Assembly (NCBI GenBank): GCA_900208305.1
Contig: OAPG01000020.1
Coordinates: 248,001 to 312,000 of the forward strand
DNA: 64,000 nucleotides
From: Melanopsichium pennsylvanicum
Taxonomy: Eukaryota > Basidiomycota > Ustilaginomycetes > Ustilaginales
Direction: 5' to 3'
This document shows, in pieces, positions 21,790-32,806 of the stretch; position 1 is the first letter of the stretch, and the number at the start of each line of letters is the position of its first letter. The notes beneath the pieces were generated by a model. That model ran no database searches, was not told the origin of the DNA, and saw only the letters and a program-made list of their open reading frames with translations. A program made the translations under genes and the position numbers.

Positions 21790-22677
21790 GATTGCTCAGA
21801 GGCGAGCTCATCGTTCGAAGGCTGGTCAGGATTGCAGAAGGACACGTGCAAACGATGAAGAAAGGTACATTGGGATCGCTTACTCTCCTTTGGTGGAATT
21901 GACAGCTCGGTCGCAGTGAAAGACAATCTTGGTGCAGCCGGTGCATTGCCAGACCGAGCGGCTCAAGACCGGTAGGACATGAGCTGGACGGTCCAAATTG
22001 GACTCGGGTCGGGCCAACACTTTGAGGTCTGTATTTCCGGCGATTGAGCCCTCAAGTCTCTCAAACCAACGCAACCAACACCTCCTCGTGGTCGAAAAGA
22101 ACAACGGGACTACAGACGCCAAAAGCAGGTAGCCGGCGCAGTTAACTTATTGCAAAGTGTCGAGGGCAGACACCAAGAGCAAGCTCCAGAATGACTTAAC
22201 AGACGCCTGGACCACTTGGACCGGCTATGTTGAATTTGCGGGGTAAGGGTTAAGCTTTCCGGAACCAAAGGTCGTCGTTTTCGGCCCCAAGACAAGGACC
22301 GGTCTCGTGACAATTTCTCAAATTTGTAAGCTGTTAGCTCGTAAACAGAGACAGCTTTCCAGGAAATCGCGCATGTCGGACCCGAAAAAAAGTCTGAGCC
22401 GCTGATCCGCGCGAAAAGAATGGCGAGTTGAGCTGCGAGTTTGAAAAGGCGCGGACACACAAGCAAATAATTCGCGACTCACAACTTATTCGGAAGATCA
22501 AGGGCGTCCCAGTTCAAGACTGGCCACAAGGTTCAATCGGGCGCCTTATCCGTTTGTCAGTGCTGCTCGCCGTCTCAGACAACTTTTTTTTGTCCAAATC
22601 GCATCGACAACATCTCGTCGACATCATCATCCATCACTCTTTTCACAAACACCGGTCGATCGACAACTCCTTCAAAA
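21790..22677. promoter_or_regulatory. Divergent promoter region, acyl-CoA synthetase / COX4
   Basis: About 890 bp between two divergently transcribed nuclear genes for mitochondrial proteins. The stretch just before the COX4 start is pyrimidine/CATC-rich (CATCATCATCC), as in a transcription start region. No TATA box or ORF was recognised. Confidence 0.5.
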
Positions 22678-23599
22678 ATGCTCTTCGCCGCTCGCCGTCT
22701 CGTTGCCCGCGCACCCGCAGCTCTGCGTGTGGCCCCTACGCCCCTCAACCAGGCTTCGCGTCTCTTCAACTCGTCCGCACTCCGATTCGCTGCCGGTCCC
22801 CCCGTCATCCAGGGTGAAGGCGCCAAGGAGGGTGAGATGCCCACCGACGAGCAGCAGGCCACCGGTCTCGAGCGTTTCGAGTTGCTCGGAAAGCTCAAAG
22901 GCGTCGACGTTTTCGACATGGAGCCTCTCCAGATGACCCACCTTGGTACTACCGACAACCCCATCAAGGTCAAGTCTTTCGTAAGTATACCCACTTCACA
23001 TGCGAAATAGGGATCATCACCGCGATGCAGCTTCCACAGTTCTCCACGCAAGGGCAGCGTCGATGGGCATCAGGAGGTCAGCTCAGAGCAGATTTCGCGT
23101 GTCCAACCAAATCTGGCTATGATGGTTGTCAACGAAGACCTGAAAACTCGGCGGGCGGTCGAATAGAAGGAATCGATCAATGCTTTTGCGCATGCCTCCT
23201 GCACCCTTTAAGCAGATCGACACGCATACACATACGACCCGTCGTGTCCTTTGAAATCTTAAACTAACCATACCACATACTCTGGTTTGACTTTCGCTTC
23301 ATACACCGTCACACACACCGAACATTTCAGTGGCCTTCGCGTATCGTCGGATGCACCGGTTACCCCGCCGACTCCCACGATGTTATCTACCTTCACCTCA
23401 ACAACCAGCTCAAGCACCACCGATGCCCCGAGTGCGGCTCTGGTAAGTACATCGTCACGGCTCGCCCAAATTTCTTCGAGCTGCACCATGCCTCATGGCC
23501 TTCGTGATAGGCGATGACTAATGTCTTGATACCTTTGTTCTCACTCATACAGTTTACGAAATGGACTTCGAAGGTGACGAGCACGCTGGCCACCACTAA
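22678..23599 (+). CDS. COX4: Cytochrome c oxidase subunit Vb (yeast Cox4), mitochondrial, 3 exons
   Basis: Exons 22678-22980, 23331-23442 and 23553-23599 join in phase to 153 residues. Introns start GTAAGT and end TTTCAG and TACAG. The N-terminus (MLFAARRLVARAPAALRVA...) is an Arg/Ala-rich mitochondrial presequence. The mature part carries the family signature: IVGCTG, PADSHDVIYLHL, then the zinc-binding HHRCPECGSVYEMDF spliced across intron 2. A His-rich end (GHH) is as in other COX5B/Cox4 proteins. It is a nuclear-encoded structural, zinc-binding subunit of respiratory complex IV in the inner membrane. The length fits the family. The first intron (350 nt) is the largest of the spliced genes here. 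Confidence 0.95.
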
Positions 23600-23976
23600 A
23601 TTCTTCTTTTCGCCAATCACATGCTCCGGTCATACACTCGCCAGTGCATAATGCAACACATTTCTCAGCTTGACTCCTTCAGCCATGGTAGAATCATTGG
23701 GACAAAGGTCATACCAGCTCCTCCTCGCTGTCCTTTGCGGTTCGAAGTTTGTGTCAGAAGCGGTTCAAGAGAGGACATAGCTGGGGTGAGGCCCCGATCG
23801 ATCGATAGATCATCCGAGACAAGGCCGCAGATTCGAAGAATCCATTACACCGGATGGAAGGATCACGCAGCTCAACATGGATAAAGGGGCACCACACGTT
23901 CACGCGGTCTTGGGGAAGAGGACAAACATTTGCTGGTATCTAGTTTTGAGAGACAGCTACAAATACATGATCGAAT

Positions 23977-24372
23977 TTACTGGGTCGAAGCGTCAGCTTG
24001 CTCGGCGGCTTCGACGGCCTGGTCAATTTCGCGCTCCTGCATCCGAGAAAAGGGGGAGTACAGGCCAAAAAAGTAGGAAGTGTTGATCGTCAGTGACATG
24101 GTTGCGAGGTCACACTTGCCCTGATAATGACGTGCTCGCGCTCGTGAGACGAGTCAAAGACATACCTGCTTGGTAGCGTCGATCTTGGCGCCCCTGGTAG
24201 TGACACCGGGAGAGTCATCGATGATGTTGCTCTCGTCCAACTCGCTAGCCTCAGATTGAAGCTGTTTCTGGTCAGAGCCGCTGGCGGCAACCTCATCTTC
24301 GGCCTGAGCGTCAACGTTGGTGTCCTCGACCTGCTCGTCTTGAATAGGGATCTGCTCTTCCTGGGCCGACAT
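23977..24372 (-). CDS. CHZ1: Histone H2A.Z chaperone CHZ1-like, 2 exons
   Basis: Exons 24166-24372 and 23977-24036 join in phase 0 (donor GTATGT, acceptor GATGCAG) to 88 residues. The protein is very acidic and Gln/Glu/Asp-rich. It holds a CHZ-like core, LDESNII followed by TTRGAKID (about residues 46-66), which matches the pattern ...D.SNII...RTRG..ID of the Chz1 family. Family members bind H2A.Z-H2B dimers and hand them to the SWR1 complex in the nucleus. Small size, acidity and the core motif all agree. The motif is degenerate in one place (VTTRG instead of RRTRG), so the assignment is probable rather than certain. Convergent with COX4. Confidence 0.7.
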
Positions 24373-25257
24373 ATTGATTATTGAGTCTTGTTGAGTGAGT
24401 GTGTTGGCAAAGAGCGTGAATGAGCTTGTTGCGTTCGGATGGTATCGAATGGATATAGGCTAAAGGAAGGGAGGGGGAGATATGGTCGGCTTCTTATAGA
24501 TGTGACAACTGTGCGTACAGAGTGTGTATGTAGGATTGTACCATCGCAGATCAGGCGTGCCACCACGAGCGAACAGCAAGGCAACCAACTTCGTCATAGT
24601 GTTGAGCTGCTGAACCTCCATCAATTCATCGATGAACAGCAATAGGGTGCTGCGCTGTACATCAGACGAGTCAACGCTGATTCATGCATTCAAGTGTCCG
24701 CACTCGCATACACTGATGGACCCTGCGGCAAGACGGAAGGGGAGCTTCTGCAGCTTCGCGCTGGCAATGACAGCACATGTCTCCTACGAGCGCATGGCAG
24801 TCTTTCCTACCCGGGACTGGAGAGCTGGGCCAGCAGTCTACTGAAAGTTTAGAAGGAGCGGATTGCTCACCATGTCGAACCACTATCTACAACGCCGAAG
24901 TCGGGGTGGAGGAATGCGGACCCTGAGATTAGCAAAGCCGATTCATCCTCGGCTACGGTGTTGCGTCACGACGGCGGGCGTCTCCTTCACCGAACCGCAT
25001 CTGTTGACACACTGCATCACTGCGAGTCAGGACCGTGGATTGCGACTCCATTACGATGCGGCTGACCGCATCAATCCACGTCAGGGTCCATACTTTGCTA
25101 GAGACGTAATTGAATGAAATTTGAGAGGCCGGACGCGTGACTCAGCGCGCTATCGCCTTCATCCTAGAAGAAATTACCGTGAGGGCCAGACACTCCACCC
25201 ACTTAACCTTTCACCATACTCATTACATTACCATCCTCAACGACAACGCATTTCAAC
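24373..25257. other. Divergent intergenic region CHZ1 / MAPEG
   Basis: 885 bp between two divergent genes. It includes the TGACTCAGC motif listed separately. No convincing ORF or RNA gene. Confidence 0.55.
25138..25146 (+). promoter_or_regulatory. TGACTCAGC: AP-1/Gcn4-type and ARE-like site
   Basis: TGACTCA at 25138-25144 is the consensus for AP-1, Yap1-like and Gcn4 bZIP factors. With the following GC it also fits TGACnnnGC, the core of antioxidant response elements. It lies 114 bp before the start of a glutathione-related gene, where oxidative-stress control would make sense. Function is inferred from sequence and position only. Confidence 0.45.
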
Positions 25258-25830
25258 ATGAGCTCCATCACCGACCGAGCAGCCGGCTTCATTTCGAGGG
25301 TCAACCCCCTCAAAGACCCTAGCTTTGCCCAGGACGCATCCCGTGCACTGCACTACAACTATGGTCCCGTCTCGATTCTTGCTGCCTTCGCTGGGTCGCA
25401 CCTTTTGCTTCAGCACCGTCTGCCTATGCTCTTCTACGGCCTTGACAACAACGTCTACCCGCGTGAAGATGTCCAGATCAACGGCGAGAAGGCTGTTGCT
25501 TCTGGCAAGATCACTCCCTCTCAACTTCGCCGACTCAAGCGATGGCAGGCGGCTCACTACAACGCTATTGAAAATCTCCCGATCTTTGTCGCTTCGATCC
25601 TTTCCCTTCAATTTGCCGGAGCTTCGAACAGGCTTGTTAATCGTGTAGCTGGTGTTTACTTGACCGCTCGTGCTGCATTTGCGGCGCTCTACATCACTGT
25701 CGAGGATCCCTCTCTCTCGTGGCTTCGTACCATCGCTTGGTGGACCGGCAATGTCACCTGCATGTATGGCCTGCTAGAGGCTGCCAAAAGAATCAATCAC
25801 GGCGTTGCTACTGGAACCACTGCCCTCTAA
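25258..25830 (+). CDS. MAPEG-family membrane protein
   Basis: A 190-residue intronless frame. The family signature is present: RLKRWQAAHYNAIENLPIF (about residues 95-113) matches the R..R.A..N..EN.P.F pattern of the membrane-associated eicosanoid and glutathione metabolism family. Four hydrophobic stretches can be seen (about 36-58, 109-127, 133-149 and 160-178). Members are microsomal or mitochondrial membrane enzymes using glutathione, such as microsomal glutathione transferase. The next gene downstream on the same strand is a soluble glutathione S-transferase, which supports a detoxification role. The exact substrate cannot be predicted. Confidence 0.88.
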   Translation: MSSITDRAAGFISRVNPLKDPSFAQDASRALHYNYGPVSILAAFAGSHLLLQHRLPMLFYGLDNNVYPREDVQINGEKAVASGKITPSQLRRLKRWQAAHYNAIENLPIFVASILSLQFAGASNRLVNRVAGVYLTARAAFAALYITVEDPSLSWLRTIAWWTGNVTCMYGLLEAAKRINHGVATGTTAL

Positions 25831-26730
25831 GTAATCAGACTTGGCTGGCCCATCATTGCAGCTTTTACGCATTCATAAACAGTTCCAAGCCAATCAAACC
25901 GATCAAGACATCTGCAATCAAAGCCTTTTTTCCTGATTTTCTCAATGATCTCCCTCGCACTGTGTAAGCTACGTACGATGTCATTCATTTCTTTTGAGGA
26001 AGTGTCCTTGGCCGTGTGGATTCAGATCGACTGTAGGCTACACAAGCTATCTTCGGCCGAAAACACAGTAGATTGTGACCGCTCATAGTAGAAGAGCCTA
26101 CGATTGACCCCTGCAGCTCAAACCATGAAAGCAGGACGCAAGACTGCTTTGTGTCTGTGCGTAAACGAGGCGCACGGATCCATTTCGCGGTCTTCGGCCT
26201 TTGAAATTAAAAGATGTGATTGCCGATCGGCATCTCCACATCAGCAACGTTGCACAAATTGACACACTTGTGACTGTAGCTCTTACGCTTGCACGGCCTT
26301 CGGCGTGCTTTAACCCCTAGCTCTATGCTACACTCGACTTTGAAGCGAAAGAGGATCAAAACAAAATGTGAACCAGGACCGTGCGTGAGGCTACCGCCGT
26401 GCTTGCCCTTGCGAGCCACCATGGTCCGAAGACACGTTCAAGGCCTTAACTCCGCGCTGCTCCGTTGCTGGGAGATCAACTCTCCGAACTGCGGTTGGTC
26501 TGCTTCGTTCCGAAAGCTTTATCTAATGTCAATGCGCATGCCTTGTTTTCATGCAGCCCAGAACACTTTCCCCGAAACTTCTTTCCAGATTTATCCACAG
26601 TACGCCTACGCGCCCGTAACGGAGATATATAAACACCCCTTGACGCCGTGGCCAATCCAGATGTTCCCACTTTATCTTCCGAATCACTCTCGCCTTTTCT
26701 ACCCAATACACTCTCTACATTAGCGACACA
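25831..26730. other. Intergenic region MAPEG / GST
   Basis: 900 bp holding the MAPEG 3' end and the GST promoter. It contains the TATA box listed separately. No gene seen. Confidence 0.55.
26628..26635 (+). promoter_or_regulatory. TATA box of the glutathione S-transferase gene
   Basis: TATATAAA, 96 bp upstream of the start codon, at a spacing that allows a short leader of about 60 nt. One of few canonical TATA boxes in the window, typical of inducible genes. Confidence 0.6.
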
Positions 26731-27744
26731 ATGGCAGCTCAATATACCCTCTACTCGCACCTTGGCCCCGGCCCCAATCCCCTCAAGGCTGCCGTCCTCA
26801 TGGAGCACCTCGGCCTCTCCTACGATGTGGTTCCACTTCACTTTGGCGACGACCCCGAGATTGGTGTGAAGGGAGCCAAGTTCCTCAAACTCAATCCCAA
26901 CGGTCGTGTGCCTGCTCTTGTCTCGAACGATAACGATGGTTTTTGCGTCTGGGAGAGCGGCGCGATCCTCTATTACCTCGTAGACAAGCACGATAAGGAG
27001 GGCAAGTTCCTGGGCAGGACACCCGAGGAGAGATCCGTCGTGTCAACATGGCTCACTTTCCAACTTTCCGGAATCGGTCCAGTTCAAGTTTAGTATAACC
27101 CCCTCTTCCCCAGATGTATACGCATGCGGATAACGACCAAGATTTGTGAGAAGTATCGAGAAGAGCGGTAGCACGCTTTCTTTGAATGTCGATACTTCCA
27201 GCAACGCGTTTCTCATATTTCGGGTTTCTTGCGTCGAATATTTCACTGACCAATTTTTCCACTCCTCCGCGTTCGCTTGAGCGCTTCGTCACTCAAAACA
27301 GGGCAACGTCGTAAGTTCTATTCCATCTTTTCTAGACCCGTAACCATCATGGGAACCTTCTTGTTGACCGAAGCGCTGACACCATCTTCATTGTTGACGA
27401 CGTATTTTCTTCATCATTTCTGAAAAAAGAACTATCTGCACCACTACTGGGAGCAAACCTACGGAGAAAAACCTCAGCGATCTGCGTTTACTCGCTTCGA
27501 AGGTGAGACCGCTCGACTTTACCAAGTGCTCGAAGATCAGCTCAAGCGTCAGGAGCAGCGTGGGTCCAGCTTCATCGCTCTCGACCGACCTACTATCGCT
27601 GATTTTGCCTTCTGGCCTTGGGTTAGGATCGCAAGCTTCGGCAACATTGATCTCTCGCCTTACCCCGCTGTCCAAAAGTGGTGCGCTACCTTGGAGAACG
27701 ATGCCAAGTCTCAGGCCGCTGTCAAGAAGCTTCCCGTCAAGTAA
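26731..27744 (+). CDS. Ure2-like glutathione S-transferase, 3 exons with a 9-nt micro-exon
   Basis: Exon 1 is 26731-27087, exon 2 probably 27302-27310 (GGCAACGTC, 9 nt) and exon 3 is 27430-27744; all junctions are in phase 0, giving 226 residues. The thioredoxin-like N-terminal half has KLNPNGRVPAL and the glutathione-binding WESGAILYYL. The C-terminal helical half has ALDRPTIADFAFWPWV. The GPVQ-GNV-NYLHHYW junction resembles GPMQGQANHF of fungal Ure2/YfcG-type enzymes and supports the micro-exon. The first donor is an unusual GTTTAG; the second, GTAAGT, is ideal. It is a cytosolic detoxification enzyme conjugating glutathione to electrophiles. It lies tail-to-head behind the MAPEG gene. Confidence 0.87.
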
Positions 27745-28971
27745 GGATTTGCGCGTTTCATTTTGGATTTGATGCACTGCAGTGGTAGAATACAATGTTA
27801 GCCACAAGTCCACAATGTGGTTCAAATTTTACCGATCTTTGACCGGCTGTGCTGTGAAACGTGACCAGAAAAAGCTGTCGAGTTGGACGGGTTAGAGTAA
27901 TCACATCGGTGACCCGTATGGCAGAACTCTTTGACGAAAACGAAGGGGCGAGCAGCAAGGAAGAAGGAAAGCACGAAAACAGAAAGCGGGTGAGAATGAC
28001 AGGATGTTACACATGATCGCATGCACGAATGAGTCGACCCTTGCGCAGGCGCCACATCTATTCATTGTTTTCCCAAATGCCCCAAGTGCTTCTGTATTCC
28101 CTCCGCTCTGCTATTCTGTCCTTCTACACCGACAGTCTGCACACTGTATATGAACAACATCGTTCTCGTCCGTTGCTGCCTTGAGGTTATACTTCTCAAA
28201 CATCTAGGTGAGGATACCTTCCCAACAAGGCAGAAATTGGATCTTGAACAAGCCTCCTGCTCAAGGTCATTCACCATCTCATTCCCCTTTTGGCACCTGA
28301 TTGTCTCTCACACCAATACAGATGACTCGGCATTGTCAACACGGGCACTGACAGCTGACCTTTCTCCATCAAGGCCGCCTCTTTTCGTCAGCTCATTTGC
28401 TGGCAGAAATGGAAGAATGCGTCAAAACCCCTCCAACTCTACAGCTCTTAGCCGGTCTACCATCTTGTAATCTTCTGGTGCGACCCAAATCGTCGAATTC
28501 GTTGAATTTGGCATCTGCCAAAGTTGGAAACTTCCAAGGGAGCTGAGTCACTACAATTTTGTAACAGTTTCAAGGCAGTAGCTCCAGTATAATTTTCGAT
28601 AAGTTGACATTTGTGGCAGCAGACACGATGTACATTTTGGGTGCTTGATTGCCACTCCAGCATCATCACTTCATGCAAAATGCAGAGCCCAGTCAGAACA
28701 TGATTACAATAGGCACGCACCGGACATGGCGCGCGGCACCGGATGGGCGAGTGATGTTGCACCTTTTTCGGGCTCGGTATGCACGCAGACGTCGATTCGC
28801 GAAATGGCTTGGGCTCGCGAAATTTGGCCAAGCAGCCAAAAGCGCATCATCACCCGATCCTAGCCCGATGGTACAAAGAAGGTGTTCAGCTGCAGGGTCC
28901 AATTGCATTCGAATCCGTCTTCTTGGCCCTACCTTCACACATCGAGCCCACAGGATCGAGGCGTCACAGGT
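27745..28971. other. Intergenic region GST / PYM
   Basis: About 1.2 kb. Short ORFs on both strands (for example near 28062-28277 minus and 28150-28470 plus) show no motif and no good splice partners. I see no supported gene. Confidence 0.45.
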
Positions 28972-29815
28972 ATGAGCGCCGTTTCGACATCAGCGGAAGC
29001 AAAAGCGACGACTGCAGGTATCGTCGAGCGAGGCAATCCACAAAACAGAGTCATTCCAGAATCCAGAAGAGCTGATGGAACGTAAGTCCAATTTCAGGTT
29101 TACCTTCTCTTCTCATGCACACGAGGCAGACAACTTCGCTCGTCGATCTTTCAAGACTAACTTATTCCGTCTTATCTCTCATTTCTGACATTTACTCAGA
29201 ATACGAAAGGAACGCAAAGTCAGACCTGGCTTTACTCCGGTTGAAGATGTCCAGCGTTATCGGCCAGCACGCGCAAGACAAGCGGAAGAGGCTATGAAGA
29301 GGGGCAAACCTGGCCGTTCATCTTCGGAAGTAACTCCACCAGCCTCGTCCTCGTCATCAATAGCTCCTATTGCTGCTAGGTCTACCCCAATCGACAACCA
29401 GAAGGTCGACTCTGATCGCAAGGCATGGCGCTCTGGTATATCCAACACGTCAACAGCAACAAATCGCTCGCCGACTACTGCACAGTTCAGGGGAAACTTT
29501 GCTCCGCTTGAACCACCAAAGCAAACACCAAGAGATCGAACCATAGCGCCAGTGTCAGCCGATTGGTCAGAAGATGTACCCTCCGAGGCCAAACCGTGGC
29601 GAAATTCTCGACTGCGCAGACCTTCGCCACCTAAGCAGGATCAAGACAAGTCGGTTGCGGTATCGGACGCATTGGACGAAGAAGGGATCAGCACAGCCAA
29701 TGGATCAGATAAGGATCGTATAGACGCGTCGGGCTCCGATGCGGCGGCGGACAAGCTGGCGGCTGAGTTGGATAGACTACGCCTTGGCAACACCAAACCG
29801 ATCCAAGACGAGTAG
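28972..29815 (+). CDS. PYM1: PYM (partner of Y14-Mago), exon-junction-complex disassembly factor, 2 exons
   Basis: Exons 28972-29081 and 29200-29815 join in phase (donor GTAAGT, acceptor ACTCAG) to 241 residues. The N-terminus carries the Mago-binding signature assembled across the intron: NRVIPESRRADGT then IRKERKVRPGFTPVEDVQRY. This fits the family pattern R.IP.S.RPDG..RKE...RPG..P.EDV..Y. The rest is Ser/Pro-rich and disordered, with SADWSEDVP and a C-terminal segment DKLAAELDRLRL, which may be the ribosome-binding coiled end. PYM binds Mago-Y14 on translating mRNAs in the cytoplasm and removes the complex. Its presence implies that this fungus retains Mago/Y14, unlike budding yeast. Confidence 0.9.
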
Positions 29816-30429
29816 TCTAGATTTTCATTCTCAAACATGATCCAACATGAAAGTCTTGTTGCTTGCTCAGTTGGAGCCAATGTAGGATCGACTGGGCTCT
29901 TTCGCCTTGATTCGAGCGTTGAGTGTCTTGAATTTTATGTGGTATTGTGAGAGGAGTGAGTGATAAGCTACGAGGAAAACAAGCTTGTCGGATACATCCG
30001 AGCACAGCTGCTGGGATTTGTATTTCACGCTGCCTCGTTAGAGTGTGACTTCGCCATCTGCTGAGCCTCCACTTGCGCCAGCTTTTGTTCGTCAATCCCG
30101 GCCCTGCATGGCCATGTCGGCTTAGATCGGAACCACCAGCGCTGCGACCTCTGTGCCAATTCAAATGACAGACTGCCGCAGGCAATTTGCCTACTTTAAC
30201 AATCACCATGCGCACCCTGCCGCCTCGCTCAAATCGATAGAAGATCACACGAATGCTGGAGCTGTCCTCAAATTGAGAGCACTTGAAACCGAAGGCGGTC
30301 TAGCTACCGCCTGCTCGATGCTGTAAGAACTTCAATCCACCGTAAAAAACACACTGACAAAGCTATTGAGGTGTTTATGCATTGCCCATAGGAACATCTC
30401 CAACCGGAGGATGTACCGAAGTGCAAGAC
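29816..30429. other. Intergenic region PYM / F-box gene
   Basis: About 610 bp with the PYM 3' end and the F-box gene leader. A CATAG just before 30391 could be an acceptor, so a short upstream exon of the F-box gene is possible. No other gene seen. Confidence 0.45.
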
Positions 30430-32361
30430 ATGACGCCGGCTCTGCAGTCCGTCGATTCCCTACCAATCGGCCTTCGAAGATTGCCCACAGAACTCCTCTA
30501 TCACATCGTACGCTTGGCGGCTTCGACCGATTACAAGACCGCTCATACCTGCGCCTATGTCTCCAAGACAGTCTGCAAGTGGACAGCGCCCGACCGGTGG
30601 AGGACGATCATCATTACAACCGGAAGACAGTTCGAAGCTCTTTGGTATCTCTTAGAAGATCAAAGACGATATGCCATACGGGGCTTGCAGGACAGGAAGT
30701 ACTTGTCGCTGCCATCCTGGTCCTTGGCGTCACAAGAGGGTATTTTGTGGATAACAAGGCCAGGGGAATTCGTTGAAAATCTCTTCGTTGATACACAATG
30801 CCCTCAGTACATGCGATTGAAGCAAGGAATGCAGGTAGGGACGCAGGTCACTCCTCACGACAGCGTCGGTGCTTATGCCTTCCTCGACTACTTCAAGCAC
30901 CTCAACTACCTTGCTGTAGGTCCGAACGAAATCGCAGACTTTGATTTGTCTCGCGGAGTGCGGCCCAGGAAAATCCTAATCACCTCTGATTCCGAAGACG
31001 TACTTCGGCGCTGCCTCAATGACATTGCATATAGTGGGACTTTGGCCGGAATCCCGTCGAATGTCCTTCACGATGGCTTGTGGATTCCGTCGTGGAACAG
31101 CTCCTGCACGAGGCTCAGGTCGCTCCACATCATTTCTATGAACCAGCACAGCGAGCTCACGGGAGCGCCCATGCCTGTAAGCGAGCTCGAACAGCTGCGT
31201 AGCGGCAGCCTTGCCGAGCATTCCCTGATTCAGTGCCACCAGTTGCCTCCTGGCGAAGAAGGGTCACAAGGCTACAGCGCAGTCAAGATCGAGTCCGGAC
31301 TGGGTGAAAACACGTACAGCCGCATCCCGGTCAACCAGAGTACGCAGGATCGATTCTGGACAGAACATGGGCAAGGCAGCACCAACATTCGATACGACAC
31401 ACGCAAATTTTCCTTCCGTCCATGCGAGATCACAGCCAGCCGTCTACGGCCTTTTTTTGAGGAGCTCACGACAACATTTGCGCGCGAGGTAGATGAACGC
31501 AATCGTGCCCAGGCCTTCTCGCACAAAGGCCCGCGACATGCGGCGCCTCGTAGAGGTGCCGGCAATTTCTCCAGCTCGAGCAAAAACGAGGAATTTGATG
31601 GGGGCGAAGTGACAGCCAAGAGAGCAGTCTTGGGCCTATTTGGGTGCAACAAGTTTCGAAAGCTTCATCTCTGCTGGGACCCGATGCCTACCGGCACTCA
31701 AGATCTGAGTCACGATGACCCTGGCACGAGGCTGAATGGTCGGAATCAAGGCAGGGCCTCGACCAAGTCAGCCGGAGAAACAGATTGGCCAGTGGAACGG
31801 CAAGACATTTGGACCAATACTTCGTCTCAAAATAACGAAGCCAAGGCACCACCGCCGCATACCTTCTCCAAAGGGCAACCAATCAGTGCGCAGAAGCGCT
31901 CAATCCCACGCGCTAACGGGATAAATCAGTCACCAGAAAAGGATAGCGCAGTTCGCAAGAAACCGCTCCCGTCGTGGGTGATTCCAAGCGCCATGGAGTC
32001 GACGCAGTCTAAGGCATTCCGAGCGGACATGGTGGATGCTTTTCGCACAACAATAGGGTGGACACGCCACGATCAAGAGCTTCTCAAAGATACGGAATGG
32101 TTCATCCGTGGTGCGAGCCTGAATGACGACTCGCTCGATCCACTCGACAACTTTATTTCTGAATACCATCACGTCCTTGTCAAAGACAATTTGTGCACTC
32201 ATCCCATTGCCAAACTCCCACCAACTGCGCCCGAGGAGAAGGTGACACTACGCATTGTGCCGCCTGCCGAACGACTCCGGTTGGGAGGAATTTATGTACC
32301 CTATACCAAACACCAGCGTGTTCAGTGGTTTCTTGACAATCTTGAAACCGACGACGCCTAG
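30430..32361 (+). CDS. F-box domain protein
   Basis: The frame gives 643 residues from the first in-frame ATG (30430). The frame is open further upstream but without an ATG near 30382. An F-box-like segment starts at about residue 14: LRRLPTELLYHIVRLA, then TCAYVSKTVCKWTAPDRWRTI, the usual L-P-x-E-[LI]-x-x-x-I core with a trailing W. The remainder, about 580 residues, shows no leucine-rich or WD repeats that I recognise. It has a central low-complexity stretch and a C-terminus rich in charged residues. F-box proteins link substrates to Skp1-cullin ubiquitin ligases; the substrate here is unknown. The F-box is near the N-terminus, as is common in basidiomycete family expansions. Confidence 0.75.
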   Translation: MTPALQSVDSLPIGLRRLPTELLYHIVRLAASTDYKTAHTCAYVSKTVCKWTAPDRWRTIIITTGRQFEALWYLLEDQRRYAIRGLQDRKYLSLPSWSLASQEGILWITRPGEFVENLFVDTQCPQYMRLKQGMQVGTQVTPHDSVGAYAFLDYFKHLNYLAVGPNEIADFDLSRGVRPRKILITSDSEDVLRRCLNDIAYSGTLAGIPSNVLHDGLWIPSWNSSCTRLRSLHIISMNQHSELTGAPMPVSELEQLRSGSLAEHSLIQCHQLPPGEEGSQGYSAVKIESGLGENTYSRIPVNQSTQDRFWTEHGQGSTNIRYDTRKFSFRPCEITASRLRPFFEELTTTFAREVDERNRAQAFSHKGPRHAAPRRGAGNFSSSSKNEEFDGGEVTAKRAVLGLFGCNKFRKLHLCWDPMPTGTQDLSHDDPGTRLNGRNQGRASTKSAGETDWPVERQDIWTNTSSQNNEAKAPPPHTFSKGQPISAQKRSIPRANGINQSPEKDSAVRKKPLPSWVIPSAMESTQSKAFRADMVDAFRTTIGWTRHDQELLKDTEWFIRGASLNDDSLDPLDNFISEYHHVLVKDNLCTHPIAKLPPTAPEEKVTLRIVPPAERLRLGGIYVPYTKHQRVQWFLDNLETDDA

Positions 32362-32385
32362 CCAATACTCTAACCCAATTTGTTT

Positions 32386-32673
32386 TCATCGTCGAGACTT
32401 TTCAGAGTCAGGCGGTATTTTTCGCACACCCAAGGCAGACCCCTGGCGTTCAATTCGAATGCCACGCTCATTCTGCATCTCAATATCGAACTCATAATCT
32501 CTACCGTATCGAAAAAATCTTTGCATTCTTGCAACAGTCCCTGTATTCCGCGCAAGACTTTGTCTCTGCATCGGACTGTGACCCTTTGAAGCCCCTCGTC
32601 GCAGACCACCAGATCCGTCCTGCTCACAAGAGCACGCTTCCGAAACGTCAACAGACAATGCAGAACGAGGCAT
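32386..32673 (-). CDS. Possible small basic protein, unknown
   Basis: 95 codons from the ATG at 32673, which has an A at -3 and follows a long pyrimidine tract. The C-terminal half (RMQRFFRYGRDYEFDIEMQNERGI..., ending SEKSRR) has balanced amphipathic composition and looks coding, unlike most short frames here. It lies in the 445 bp between the convergent F-box and epimerase genes, so it could also be antisense to their 3' UTRs. No family was recognised. Confidence 0.35.
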   Translation of the reverse strand: MPRSALSVDVSEACSCEQDGSGGLRRGASKGHSPMQRQSLARNTGTVARMQRFFRYGRDYEFDIEMQNERGIRIERQGSALGVRKIPPDSEKSRR

Positions 32674-32806
32674 TTTGAAAAAAACGTGCAATGCAAAGAA
32701 GAAAGAAGAAAAAAATTTTGAGTTGAACGCAGAACCATGTTGCAAGACGTGTTGAAAGTGAGAAGAATCTTGCAAACTACAACCTTGCCTTGTCTACCCC
32801 ATCTAG

